Origin: Cubamyces lactineus
Lineage: Eukaryota > Basidiomycota > Agaricomycetes > Polyporales > Polyporaceae
Assembly (NCBI GenBank): GCA_022376465.1
Contig: JACDTU010000027.1
Span: forward strand, 62,001-126,000
DNA: 64,000 bases
Direction of reading: 5' to 3'
The notes beneath the pieces were generated by a model. The model did no database searches. It had not been told where the DNA came from and was given only the letters and a program-made list of their open reading frames with translations. Made by a program: the position numbers and the translations under genes. Position 1 is the first letter of the stretch. Each line of letters opens with the position of its first letter. Positions 12,601 to 23,626 of this stretch are shown here, in pieces.

Positions 12601-13675
12601 AAAGCTCTGCGGAAAACCGCCTCACGTTCAGCTACAATAGGTGGGCGTGGCACGATTGTGATATTCCAGCCATATACAACTGCACCACATTCAGCTACAA
12701 CAGGTGGACGTGGCACGATTGTGATATTCCAACCATATACAACCGCGCCACGTTCAGCTACAACACGTCGACGTGGCACGATTGTGATATTCCAGCCATA
12801 TACAACCGCACCACGTTCAGCTACAACAGGTGGACGTGGCACGATTGTGATATTCCAACCATATACAACCGCGCCACATTCAGCTACAACAGGTGGGCGT
12901 GGCACGATTGTGATATTCCAGCCATATACAACCGCGCCACGTTCAGCTACAACACGTCGACGTGGCACGATTGTGATATTCCAGCCATATACAACCGCGC
13001 CACATTCAGCTACAACAGGTCGACGTGGCACGATTGTGATATTCCAGCCATATACAACCGCCTCACGTTCAGCTACAATAGGTGGACGTGGCACGATTGT
13101 GATATTCCAGCCATATACAACCGCACCACGTTCAGCTACAACAGGTGGACGTGGCACGATTGTGATATTCCAACCATATACAACCGCGCCACATTCAGCT
13201 ACAACAGGTCGACGTGGCACGATTGTGATATTCCAGCCATATACAACCGCCTCACGTTCAGCTACAACAGGTGGACGTGGCACGATTGTGATATTCCAAC
13301 CATATACAACCGCGCCACGTTCAGCTACAACAGGTCGACGTGGCACGATTGTGATATTCCAGCCATATACAACCGCACCACGTTCAGCTACAACAGGTGG
13401 ACGTGGCACGATTGTGATATTCCAGCCATATACAACTGCGCCACGTTCAGCTACAACAGGTCGATGTGGCACGATTGTGATATTCCAGCCATATACAACC
13501 GCGCCACGTTCAGCTACAACAGGTCGACGTGGCACGATTGTGATATTCCAACCATATACAACCGCACCACGTTCAGCTACAACAGGTGGACGTGGCACGA
13601 TTGTGATATTCCAACCATATACAACCGCGCCACGTTCAGCTACAACAGGTCGACGTGGCACGATTGTGGTACTTT
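12601..13675. repeat. 63-bp tandem array, 17 copies
   Basis: Seventeen units of 63 bp, each containing GGTGGACGTGGCACGATTG, ATATTCCAGCCATATACAAC and CCACGTTCAGCTACAACAG. Because 63 is a multiple of three, frames stay open on both strands, which creates spurious proteins of about 400 residues. The array follows the KDZ1 transposase stop by about 120 bp, the position of the subterminal array in KDZ3. The CCACGTTCA-CTACAA motif is shared with the FB1/FB2 arrays. Confidence 0.92.
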
Positions 13676-13839
13676 GATTATTACAATGGAACCACAAGAT
13701 AATACACCTGCTATATTCTGTGTCAAACATTGCGCACATATTGTTAATCATCAAATACTATAGTACCACCTTCATAAACAATTGTATGTGGCGTCAATCT
13801 CAGGTGTCATTCTTGTTTTACAATTACATTGTGTTAATA

Positions 13840-13925
13840 ATTGTTGATTGTCATTGAAGTCATCAGGTCTTCCACAAGATATTACCACATAGGTGGGCAG
13901 TTGTTAACACAGAATGGTGACCAGT
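13840..13925. other. KDZ1 right terminus, similar to FB termini
   Basis: Contains CAGGTCTTCCACAAGATATT, GTGGGCAGTTGTTAACA and GGTGACCAGT. The ends of FB1 and FB2 have the same blocks in the same order (CAGGTCTTCCACGAGAATTT, GTGGGCAGTTGTTAACAAT, GGTGACCACT). The next three bases are AGT followed by G, as after FB1. The matching left terminus was not found in the window. Confidence 0.7.
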
Positions 13926-14212
13926 AGTGAATCTCGGGCTCGTAGGAAGCAAGTAATTAGCAAGTCGTTGTATAGTTATGTCTCGTGTTATTCAACGTTC
14001 TGCTGACCGACCGGCCACACGACAGCCGAGTGGCCACAGCTACGATCGAGGTTGAAGGTGCCTGCCCCAAACAGCGGGCTTGGTGGGCGGGGGCCTGGGG
14101 ATGAGTCTGCTTGTTTTTGGTGGCCGCCGACGGCTCGACTGCCTTCCGCCTCCTCGCTGTTCAAATCTGTTTCCCGACCGCCGCAATCCTGCCTCCGACG
14201 ACGCTCTGAACT

Positions 14213-16235
14213 ATGGGCAAGCAAAACGAGATTCTCTGGGAAGAGGAAAAGGAGTGGCTGGCATTGCAATATCCACGACCCGACGTGCAGGACGCCTTGG
14301 CGAATTCCCAGAAGAAATTGGTCAAGGCTGTGGACATCATTTGGCCCGACTACCAGAAACGATTCAAGGGCCCCCTTCCAGCAGAAAGTGAACACACTTT
14401 CAAGCGGCGTCTGTTGAACGCTCCGGCTGACCGCAAGAAGCTCATCTCGCGTCGCAAAGCTGAATCGGTCAATGATGTGACAGTGCGAATGCAACGGCGC
14501 AAGAAGGTACGTCGGGTCTCAACTCATTGGGCCCAACCACTGACACGCTTGGCCAGGATCTGAAGGAGTGGCTGAAGAAGCACAAGTATTACGATGCTCG
14601 CAAGAAGACGTCAGACAGCTCGGTGGTCATTCCGGCATTGACACCTCAGCGTCGCCGGGGCGTAGGCGCCGTCGACGTGTTCGCTCAAAGTCCGCTTCGC
14701 CAAGAACTGGTGCCCGACCCGCCCAGGAATGTAGGAACCAGAAGGAGTGTAGTGGCAGCTGCCTTTCACCACCTTGATCCTGAAGTGCAGGCCACCTTTG
14801 CGGCCTCAGCGCAGACATTGAACAAAGAGCGCCTCGCACAGGAGCTGGAGGAGGCTGGTGGTGAGGACGAGGTGACCCGAGGCCTGTTCGTACCATCTCG
14901 CAGTGTTCGCATTCTTGCTGATGCCCCGTGCAGGAAAGTACCTTCTATCTCGCCCTGGTACCACGGCATCATGCAACATCTCCTGGACGAAGTCGGCTGG
15001 ATCGGTGTCGCTGTCCTCGGTGGTCCCAATGAAGAAGGCCACATGATCATGTTCAGGTACGCGCCTGTGTTCTAGTATGCGTAACCTCTACATTGTCACC
15101 ATGTCCACAGCTACGCAAAGCACACGGACCGCAAAGGAGAGAACTTCTGGCAGGCTCTAGCGAAGGAGGTGGGGTGGGACGAGGCGCACCTCATGAACTG
15201 GGCCCTCCACTTCCTCGAGGGATGTAACCCCGGTACGTGACACACTTAAGCCCCGCTGTCAAATCACTGATGAACATCGAGCAGCACTCAACCTGAGCGG
15301 TACGCCGACTCCTCGCGACCAGATGCCTCACGATCAGGACCAGCACGCAGGTGTTCCGTCCGTGCAAGCGGCTCGTTGCGCATGTCACACGGAGTACACG
15401 GAGGCTCAGGCACAAGAGGCGACACCTGGCATCGAGAAGGACGAAGGCGGTATGGTTCGCGACCCAGCGCAAAACGAGCCGGCGGACTTGAGTCAACCAG
15501 CGAATGTAGACGCCACCCACGACGTCGTCTCGCAGACACCGAGAATGGCACGCGAACCGGACCCGGATGCCCTGATCGTAGGCATGGACGCAGAATGTGG
15601 CTCACAGGACTGCGACATCTCCCTGGAGCAGCCCAACTCGGTTGGTATGCCTATGCGCGAACCAACGCGCTGGAGCAACCTTGAGGAGGGAGACTCGACG
15701 TTGACGCAACTCCCGGAAGAGCCGGTGCAAGCGTCGATAGCCCAAGACGTCACAGACGGGTCGGCCTATACGCAAGCCGACATAGAGAAGTCGGTTGGGC
15801 CACTGACGATCAGGCTCCCACCACGGAAGGCAGACACCTCGAACGGTTGGTTCTGCACGCTATGCACCGCATGTACCTTTCTGACGTCCCATGACAGCTG
15901 CGTTACCGGCACTGCCCACAGGAGAGGAAGTGAATTCACGCCCTCGTCGCAGCACAAGGGCCACTCTGCGCAAGCAAGGCATTGAACCGTGAGTATGAAG
16001 CCATTGCTGCCAAGAGAAGCTAATACTGTGTGATAGCGCCCTTCCGCTCAAGGAACGAAGGCACGCAGAGCGTTTCGCTGCTGCTGGGGCAACTGCATCA
16101 ACGACGAAAGCTGCCAAAGTGAATGCGAGAGGTCGCAAGGCTTCAGGGTATGTCGCGTTGTGTCATCATCAATGACAAGTACTGACAATATGATCATGTA
16201 GCACTGGCGGTAAAGGCACTCGGGCGAAGAAGTAG
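14213..16235 (+). CDS. KDZ-partner-like protein, unknown function
   Basis: Six exons: 14,213-14,506, 14,557-15,056, 15,111-15,232, 15,285 to about 15,988, about 16,037-16,147 and a short last exon to the stop at 16,235. The start MGKQNEILWEEEKEWLALQY resembles the first exon of the KDZ partner genes, with a Trp and WL pattern followed by a WPDY/F motif. Exon 2 contains LDEVGWIGVAVLGGPNEEGH, matching LTGWKATVFLGGPNPEDGM of the KDZ3 partner. The rest is acidic and low complexity, and the last exons are Lys/Arg/Ala-rich (TTKAAKVNARGRKASG), which would suit a nuclear protein. It looks like a diverged member of the partner family without a transposase beside it. No stop or frame break was seen. 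Confidence 0.65.
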
Positions 16236-16593
16236 ACTTGATGGATTGGGAAAGCATGAAAGGCTTTCAGAACACATAGTTACATAGATGTCGTTTACAT
16301 GCAGAGCGGCGAGGCAGGACAAACGGATGAGGGCAATGAACGTGCCATACATAGACCTCGTAGACTAAATAATCTCCCTACGCCGGTCGCGACGCAAAGG
16401 ACGAGAATGCAACGATCGCGCGCGCGGACGAGAACCAATGGGTGGACCGATAACTTGCGGCGGATGGGGCTGGACGAGAACGCGTTCCTGAAAAACCGCG
16501 ACCTTTTTTGGCCGCCGATGCTTGCCTTCCGACCGCCAAGTCGCCCGACAAGCCTGCCATCCACATAACCACTCTCCCCTCACCACGACTACG
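16236..16593. other. Intergenic stretch, no gene seen
   Basis: Spacer between two same-strand genes. It ends with a pyrimidine-rich leader (ACTCTCCCCTCACCACGAC) just before the next ATG, a common form for basidiomycete transcription starts. Nothing else recognised. Confidence 0.4.
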
Positions 16594-17714
16594 ATGTCAG
16601 CCATGGATGCAGACCCCGCCGACGTTTTACACGACGACGAACTACCCCGGTATCTCATCAAGGTCCGACTCGTCCTGTGGACGATGGTGAGCCTTGCATG
16701 ATCTGACTATTCGGTGTCCTGCTCATGGTTGCAGAGCGGCATGGTGCCCGACTCCACGTACATCGACGCCGCGGTGGGCGACACGTTGGTTCTCAGCGAA
16801 GTTGCATGGTTGGCGAGGCGTGTCCCCGTGTCAACGGCGTGGGTGGACTTCTGGAGTGTCGAGGAGGGAGATTGGAGGCTCGAGAGGTTGGCCAACTTGT
16901 CGTTGGAGGTGTCTAACACGTCTCCCGCTTTCTTGATGCGGCTGCAAGGGACAAAACATTGTCCCACGCTAGGAAACGAGCTCAAACTCGTGGAGCTTGC
17001 GGCCTTCAACACCGACCACGACGACCTGCCCAAGATCGAGAAGATGGTGTTGCCCAAGGTGGCCCGTGCTCACATTCTGACGATCACCGCGTGGAACGAG
17101 GTAAGCACCAGCCTCAGACAAGTGAATCTCACTCACTGGACTATAAGCAGAACGTAATTTCGCATGCACGTCGCTTCGAGGTGAACGTCGGCCCGCGTGC
17201 TCACGTCAGGCTGGCCGACCACACTGAAGTCATCAAGCACCTGAGAGAAGACCCGCAGGGCGGCGAGCCGAAGGCCATTACTCATGTCGAGCGTTGGGAC
17301 AACGAACTGTGCAAGTGGAAGCTTCAAGATATCAACCGGGTCTTTGTCTTCGACGGGAAGTCGCGACTCCTGCTTGTGCGACATGACCAGAACCGCTTGC
17401 CCATCGGTCTCGCGAAGGAGATAGCACGCGCTGAGCAAATTGTAGCGGCGCGGAGGCTCGGAGTAAGTGCAAGGCAAATCGTTCACCGAGACATGCTGAT
17501 AGGCTGAATCATGTCAGGGCTCAGTCCAAGACGACGTCGAGGTCATTGACCTCGCGGCAAGCGATGACACGGCCGTAGCTGCTGATGAGGTAGGTGTTCT
17601 GGGCATAGTTACAAAGTGTTCCACTCAGCCTTACTGGTACCTCTGGCACTTTAGGAAGTACGCGTTGTCAAGCGCAAACGGACCTCAACGAGCGAGCACG
17701 ACGGAAAGGCGTAG
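16594..17714 (+). CDS. Uncharacterised protein C, four introns
   Basis: Begins MSAMDADPADVLHDDELP; exon 1 ends at 16,686 (GTGAGC). Later introns start near 17,101 (GTAAGC), 17,463 (GTAAGT) and 17,590 (GTAGGT), and the stop is at 17,714. The product of about 290 residues has no motif I recognise, no signal peptide and no membrane segment. It contains several Trp-centred strands (WLARRVPVSTAWVDFW, HVERWDNELCKWKLQD) and a basic tail VRVVKRKRTSTSEHDGKA. The segment from KAITHVERW to SRLLLVRH has the same spacing of Trp and Leu/Arg residues as the end of gene D (WPVCYWQEATSKW to VILLRRPD), so the two may be distant relatives. Frame is intact. It may be cargo of the same element as its neighbours, but that element's ends were not found. 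Confidence 0.6.
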
Positions 17715-18027
17715 GGGAGCATCTCAATGGCACATTAGAAGTGGGATGGCATGTGTGTGAATGAGAGCGTTACCTACGTAGAGTAGCAATGGTCTCGCGA
17801 AGGAGGCATGGCTTGGAAACGGCGGCGCGAGCAAGACAAGCGAGGAATTCTTCGCGCCATGTAGCGGAATAATACCTAAAGATGGCACATGCGACGACCG
17901 CGATCGTATGGCTGTCGCGTTTCCAACTTCAAAGGCCCGTTACACTTCGCTAGGCCGAACCAAGGCCGTCAACCGACCAACCGCAGGGCGTCGCGTGGAT
18001 TTCCGGAACGGGAGGGGCGAGCGGAGA
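17715..18027. other. Intergenic stretch upstream of gene D
   Basis: No gene seen. It contains the promoter region of gene D at its right end. Confidence 0.4.
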
Positions 18028-18033
18028 TATAAA
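18028..18033 (+). promoter_or_regulatory. TATA box of gene D
   Basis: TATAAA in the context GGAGATATAAAGGCG, about 100 bp before the gene D ATG at 18,131. A pyrimidine-rich tract (CTCTCCCCTCCTTCTCTCCC) follows at about 18,073-18,092, where transcription probably starts. Confidence 0.6.
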
Positions 18034-18947
18034 GGCGTCGCTGAGGCGCAGGTTTTGTCTGTTGCCTAGTTGTCTCTCCCCTCCTTCTCTCCCCTCCCTC
18101 CCCTTCCGCTCACGAATCACCGCGTACGGTCATGGCTATCTACCGAGGATACCTACGACCTGGCGATGTGGTCAAAAGGGTTCAGTTCCTCAGCGTGGAC
18201 GCGGGCAGCTGACAGGCGAGCGACGCGCTGAAGAGGCTTTGTCATCGTGGGGCCAATCAACGTATTCCAGCCAAGCCCGCCATCTGTCCCCGATGCCATT
18301 TTCCAGCATGCTTCACAGCGCGGCTTACCTACAAAGCGGACTACGCAGGGGCATGGGCGATGATAGTAAGGATGAGCATATTAGACGGGTGCAATGTGAA
18401 GCTAACTCTCCTCTAGTGCCTCGGTTGCAAGCGTGCTCATTTCCCCACCCAATGGGGGCCATCGGAGGAGCAGCTTGAGGAGATTGAGCAGCAGCGCCAA
18501 GAGGACGAAGAGGAGGCTTTGACCAAGCGTGTCAATGCCAGAAAGGCCAGATTGGAACGCGCGCGGAAGTCTCGAAGCGTTGGAAAGGCCAAGGAGACAC
18601 AGGCGCGCACTACCAAAAATACCAAAAAGACCAAGAAGCCAACGAAACCCTTTGGGGTGCGTATATGACATGCTGAAAGGTACTTTGATCTAACGGAGCG
18701 GTCCACAGATTGTCAGCAATGTCTTGGACAGCAAGAAGCCCGAGGTCCGAAGGGGGCGCGACATCACCATTTGCCTGTGGTACGAAGTGCGTACACGGCT
18801 ATGATCCCTGTAGTTCATGACTAACGCAAGGGCTAGGAGAACGAGTTACCTATCAAGACGAAGATCCATCTGTCCCAACATACTCACATACGCCTCGACG
18901 ACCACCCTTGGATCCAGGAGGCCTGCCTAAAGATGGCGACGTCCACT

Positions 18948-21900
18948 AGTGGTCACCACAGATTGTTAACAACTGCCCACGTAGGTGGGGAAATTCTCGT
19001 GGAAGACCTGCCAACTCGATATACAAATACAAATGGCCCACCTCATTGAGAATCAATGACACTATGGATTTTCAATGGGAGTGGGGCTTTTGTAGTAGTG
19101 TATTAACAATTGTGCCACATTTGTAAATGAGATGCATAAATAATGCCCCCACGTATGATACACAATAGCTGGATCGTACATGGACGTGGGTGGTTTGTAT
19201 ATCCCTGCAATACACAATCCACCCACGTCCAATGTACAATAGCTGAATTGTAGATGGACGTGGGTGATTTGTAGATGCCTCTGATATACAATCTGCCCAC
19301 GTCTGATGTACAAAAGCTGGATTGTAGATGAACGTGGGCAGTTTGTAGATGTCAATAGCTGGATTGTAGATGGACGTGGGTGCTTTGTACATGCCTCTGA
19401 TATACAATCTGCCCACATCTGATGTCAATGGCTGGATTGTAGATGGACGTGGGTGATTTGTACATGCCTCTGATATACAATCTGCCCACGTTTAGCTTGA
19501 TTGTAGATGGACGTGGCAGTTTTGTACATGCCTCTGATATACAATCAGCCCACGTCTGATATACAATAGCTGGATTGTATATGAACGTGGCAGTATTGTA
19601 TATGAACGTGGCAGTATTGTATATGAACGTGGCAGTTTTGTATATGAACGTGGCTGGATTGTAGATGAACGTGGGTGATTTGTACATGCCTCTGATATAC
19701 AATCTGCCCACGTTTAGCTTGATTGTAGATGGACGTGGCAGTTTTGTAAATGCCTCTGATATACAATCAGCCCACGTCTGATCTACAATAGCTGAATTGT
19801 ATATGAACGTGGCAGTTTTGTACATGCCTCTGATATACAATCTGCCCACATTTAGCTGGATTGTATATGGACGTGGCCACTTTGTAGATGCCACTTTTGT
19901 ATTACAACTACTATCTGGGCACTTTCTAGCGCTTTTTGGGCTCCTATTTGGGCGCTTCTTCAACGCTTTTGGGCGCTTTTTTGGCTGTTATCTGGGCGCT
20001 TTTTTGGCTGTTATCTGGGTGCTTTGTGGGTTGTTATCTGGGCGCTTTTTTGGCTGTTATCTGGGCGCTTTTTGGGTTCCTATTTGGGCGCTTTTTGGGC
20101 GCTTTTTTGCGTCCAAATAGGGCAGGCATATTCAACACCTTCCTGCCCTCCTCTTCTGGGGCCCTATTAGGGCACCCTGTTGGGCCAAAAATATACATAG
20201 CATGTATGTATATGCCATAGTACATCTCTGTGTGCATAGTGATGCAATAGTGCAGGGAAAATAACCAAAAAATGCGACCCTAGGCCAAGGGCCACCAGGA
20301 GGGGACCACTGCAGGGTGGCTGGCCTGGCTTCCTCTGGTCCAATTTCTGTGAGTAATATATCATTGGAGAGGTGCTTGAAAGGGCTTTTTAACGCATATT
20401 TTTGCAGGAGGAACCATGCAAAATTGGTAGAAATATGGATCATCGCATTTTCGCCAAAAATGGCCATTTTGTTTCCTTGATTGCTCAGCACACAGGTGTC
20501 CCCTCATGTTTTCCTTGGTACCGTTCAATTCGCGTTTTCAAGGGCTTTCTAACAGTAGTACATACATGGCATTCTGACCACATGCATTGACATCCTTCTC
20601 CTGCCCCTCCCTCACTTTACCACCTCATAGCTCCTGCAGTTCTTTGTCTTTCTCTGTGAAGTCTTTTGATATCTGTAGTATACATACAGAACTATGTATT
20701 TATTGCTTTTTACGCCCTAATATGGCCTATCCCCAATGGAATCCATCTAGGTGCATTTTCGCACTTTTCAGATTCTCCCCTCCATATCTCTGCACCCAGA
20801 GCAGCTATTGCCTTTGTTCTTTTCGCATTTTGTGCCTGGACATTGCTACTACATGTCTGTAGAAGCTCATTTTTATCGAATGCAGCGATCAGAATTGAGC
20901 TCCTTATCAGCTGTGGCAGGCAGATCCTGTTTTGGCTTACATTCAGGGCATTATTTTCTGATCAGATAGCACATTCATATTCTACTCGTCTATAGCTACC
21001 TGTAACAACAAGAATCATGGGATTTGGTGAAGAATTGAGTGAGCTACAGTGAATGGACCTCCTGGACACCCAAAGTTGCAGTGTGTGCAGTTGCACTGCT
21101 CCGGAAATGCATGCAGTGCATTGCTGAACAGGCAGCATTTGGTGCCTCTGGGCCATATCTCTGCAACCACTCCTCCAAATCCCATGATTCTTGTTGTTAC
21201 AGGTAGCTATAGACGAGTAGAATATGAATGTGCTATCTGATCAGAAAATAATGCCCTGAATGTAAGCCAAAACAGGATCTGCCTGCCACAGCTGATAAGG
21301 AGCTCAATTCTGATCGCTGCATTCGATAAAAATGAGCTTCTACAGACATGTAGTAGCAATGTCCAGGCACAAAATGCGAAAAGAACAAAGGCAATAGCTG
21401 CTCTGGGTGCAGAGATATGGAGGGGAGAATCTGAAAAGTGCGAAAATGCACCTAGATGGATTCCATTGGGGATAGGCCATATTAGGGCGTAAAAAGCAAT
21501 AAATACATAGTTCTGTATGTATACTACAGATATCAAAAGACTTCACAGAGAAAGACAAAGAACTGCAGGAGCTATGAGGTGGTAAAGTGAGGGAGGGGCA
21601 GGAGAAGGATGTCAATGCATGTGGTCAGAATGCCATGTATGTACTACTGTTAGAAAGCCCTTGAAAACGCGAATTGAACGGTACCAAGGGAAACATGAGG
21701 GGACACCTGTGTGCTGAGCAATCAAGGAAACAAAATGGCCATTTTTGGCGAAAATGCGATGATCCATATTTCTACCAATTTTGCATGGTTCCTCCTGCAA
21801 AAATATGCGTTGAAAAGCCCTTTCAAGCACCTCTCCAATGATATATTACTCACAGAAATTGGACCAGAGGAAGCCAGGCCAGCCACCCTGCAGTGGTCCC

Positions 21901-23626
21901 CTCCTGGTGGCCCTTGGCCTAGGGTCGCATTTTTTGGTTATTTTCCCTGCACTATTGCATCACTATGCACACAGAGATGTACTATGGCATATACATACAT
22001 GCTATGTATATTTTTGGCCCAACAGGGTGCCCTAATAGGGCCCCAGAAGAGGAGGGCAGGAAGGTGTTGAATATGCCTGCCCTATTTGGACGCAAAAAAG
22101 CGCCCAAAAAGCGCCCAAATAGGAACCCAAAAAGCGCCCAGATAACAGCCAAAAAAGCGCCCAGATAACAACCCACAAAGCACCCAGATAACAGCCAAAA
22201 AAGCGCCCAGATAACAGCCAAAAAAGCGCCCAAAAGCGTTGAAGAAGCGCCCAAATAGGAGCCCAAAAAGCGCTAGAAAGTGCCCAGATAGTAGTTGTAA
22301 TACAAAAGTGGCATCTACAAAGTGGCCACGTCCATATACAATCCAGCTAAATGTGGGCAGATTGTATATCAGAGGCATGTACAAAACTGCCACGTTCATA
22401 TACAATTCAGCTATTGTAGATCAGACGTGGGCTGATTGTATATCAGAGGCATGTACAAAACTGCCACGTCCATATACAATCAAGTTAAATGTGGGCAGAT
22501 TGTATATCAGAGGCATATACAATACTGCCACGTTCATATACAAAACTGCCACGTTCATATACAATCCAGCTATTGTATATCAGACGTGGGCTGATTGTAT
22601 ATCAGACGTGGGCTGATTGTATATCAGAGGCATTTACAAAACTGCCACGTCCATCTACAATCAAGCTAAACGTGGGCAGATTGTATATCAGAGGCATGTA
22701 CAAATCACCCACGTTCATCTACAATCCAGCCACGTTCATATACAAAACTGCCACGTTCATATACAATACTGCCACGTTCATATACAATACTGCCACGTTC
22801 ATATACAATCCAGCTATTGTATATCAGACGTGGGCTGATTGTATATCAGAGGCATGTACAAAACTGCCACGTCCATCTACAATCAAGCTAAACGTGGGCA
22901 GATTGTATATCAGAGGCATGTACAAATCACCCACGTCCATCTACAATCCAGCCATTGACATCCACAAACCGCCCACGTCCATCTACAATCCAGCTTTTGT
23001 ACATCAGACGTGGGCAGATTGTATATCAGAGGCATCTACAAATCACCCACGTCCATCTACAATTCAGCTATTGTACATTGGACGTGGGTGGATTGTGTAT
23101 CACAGGGATATACAAACCGCCCACGTCCATGTACGATCCAGCTATTGTACATCAGATGTGGGCAGATTGTATATCAGAGGCATGTACAAAGCACCCACGT
23201 CCATCTACAATCCAGCTATTGACATCTACAAACTGCCCACGTTCATCTACAATCCAGCTTTTGTACATCAGACGTGGGCAGATTGTATATCAGAGGCATC
23301 TACAAATCACCCACGTCCATCTACAATTCAGCTATTGTACATTGGACGTGGGTGGATTGTGTATTGCAGGGATATACAAACCACCCACGTCCATGTACGA
23401 TCCAGCTATTGTGTATCATACGTGGGGGCATTATTTATGCATCTCATTTACAAATGTGGCACAATTGTTAATACACTACTACAAAAGCCCCACTCCCATT
23501 GAAAATCCATAGTGTCATTGATTCTCAATGAGGTGGGCCATTTGTATTTGTATATCGAGTTGGCAGGTCTTCCACGAGAATTTCCCCACCTACGTGGGCA
23601 GTTGTTAACAATCCGTGGTGACCACG
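18948..23626. mobile_element. FB2: second giant foldback element
   Basis: Arms 18,948-21,027 and 21,175-23,626 flank a 147-bp loop. Ends read AGTGGTCACC and GGTGACCACG, with the direct repeat ACT at 18,945-18,947 and 23,627-23,629. The core arms mirror each other about 21,101. The right arm is 372 bp longer through extra array units. FB2 is very close in sequence to FB1 in core and loop but has fewer array units and one extra unit of the GCGCTTTTT repeat. It lies inside an exon of gene D; removing it with one ACT restores the frame. Confidence 0.92.
21028..21174. other. FB2 loop
   Basis: 147-bp spacer between FB2 arms, same sequence as the FB1 loop as far as read. No gene. Confidence 0.85.

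Larger units (their letters stand above)
1..13925. mobile_element. KDZ1: KDZ-type DNA transposon, right part
   Basis: The left end lies outside the window. The visible part holds a minus-strand partner gene (start 6,023), an intergenic segment with an Hsp70 scrap, a plus-strand KDZ transposase (8,757-12,477), a 63-bp tandem array (about 12,601-13,675) and a terminus ending GGTGACCAGT at 13,925, followed by AGT. The order transposase stop, short gap, tandem array, terminus is also seen in KDZ3 (30,007-41,972), where both ends are visible. That is why the array and terminus are assigned to KDZ1 rather than to a separate insertion. The terminal 75 bp resemble the termini of the palindromes FB1 and FB2. 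The right boundary is inferred by that similarity; the left inverted repeat was not seen. Confidence 0.6.

Noticed and set aside
12478..13754. Proteins of 393-399 residues on both strands
   Set aside because: They are translations of a 63-bp tandem repeat and have no non-repetitive domain.
18210..18212. Selenocysteine or recoded TGA in gene D
   Set aside because: Basidiomycetes are not known to use selenocysteine, and the stops share a CpG-decay context with those in Gy1.
18941..18952. CACTA terminus (CACTAGTGG) suggesting a CACTA-type element for FB2
   Set aside because: CACT is target sequence, and the other end reads GGTGACCACG followed by ACTG, so the CACTA match is accidental.
22489..23502. 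Repetitive protein of 337 residues in FB2
   Set aside because: It is tandem-array sequence; equivalent frames change with unit number between arms and between FB1 and FB2.
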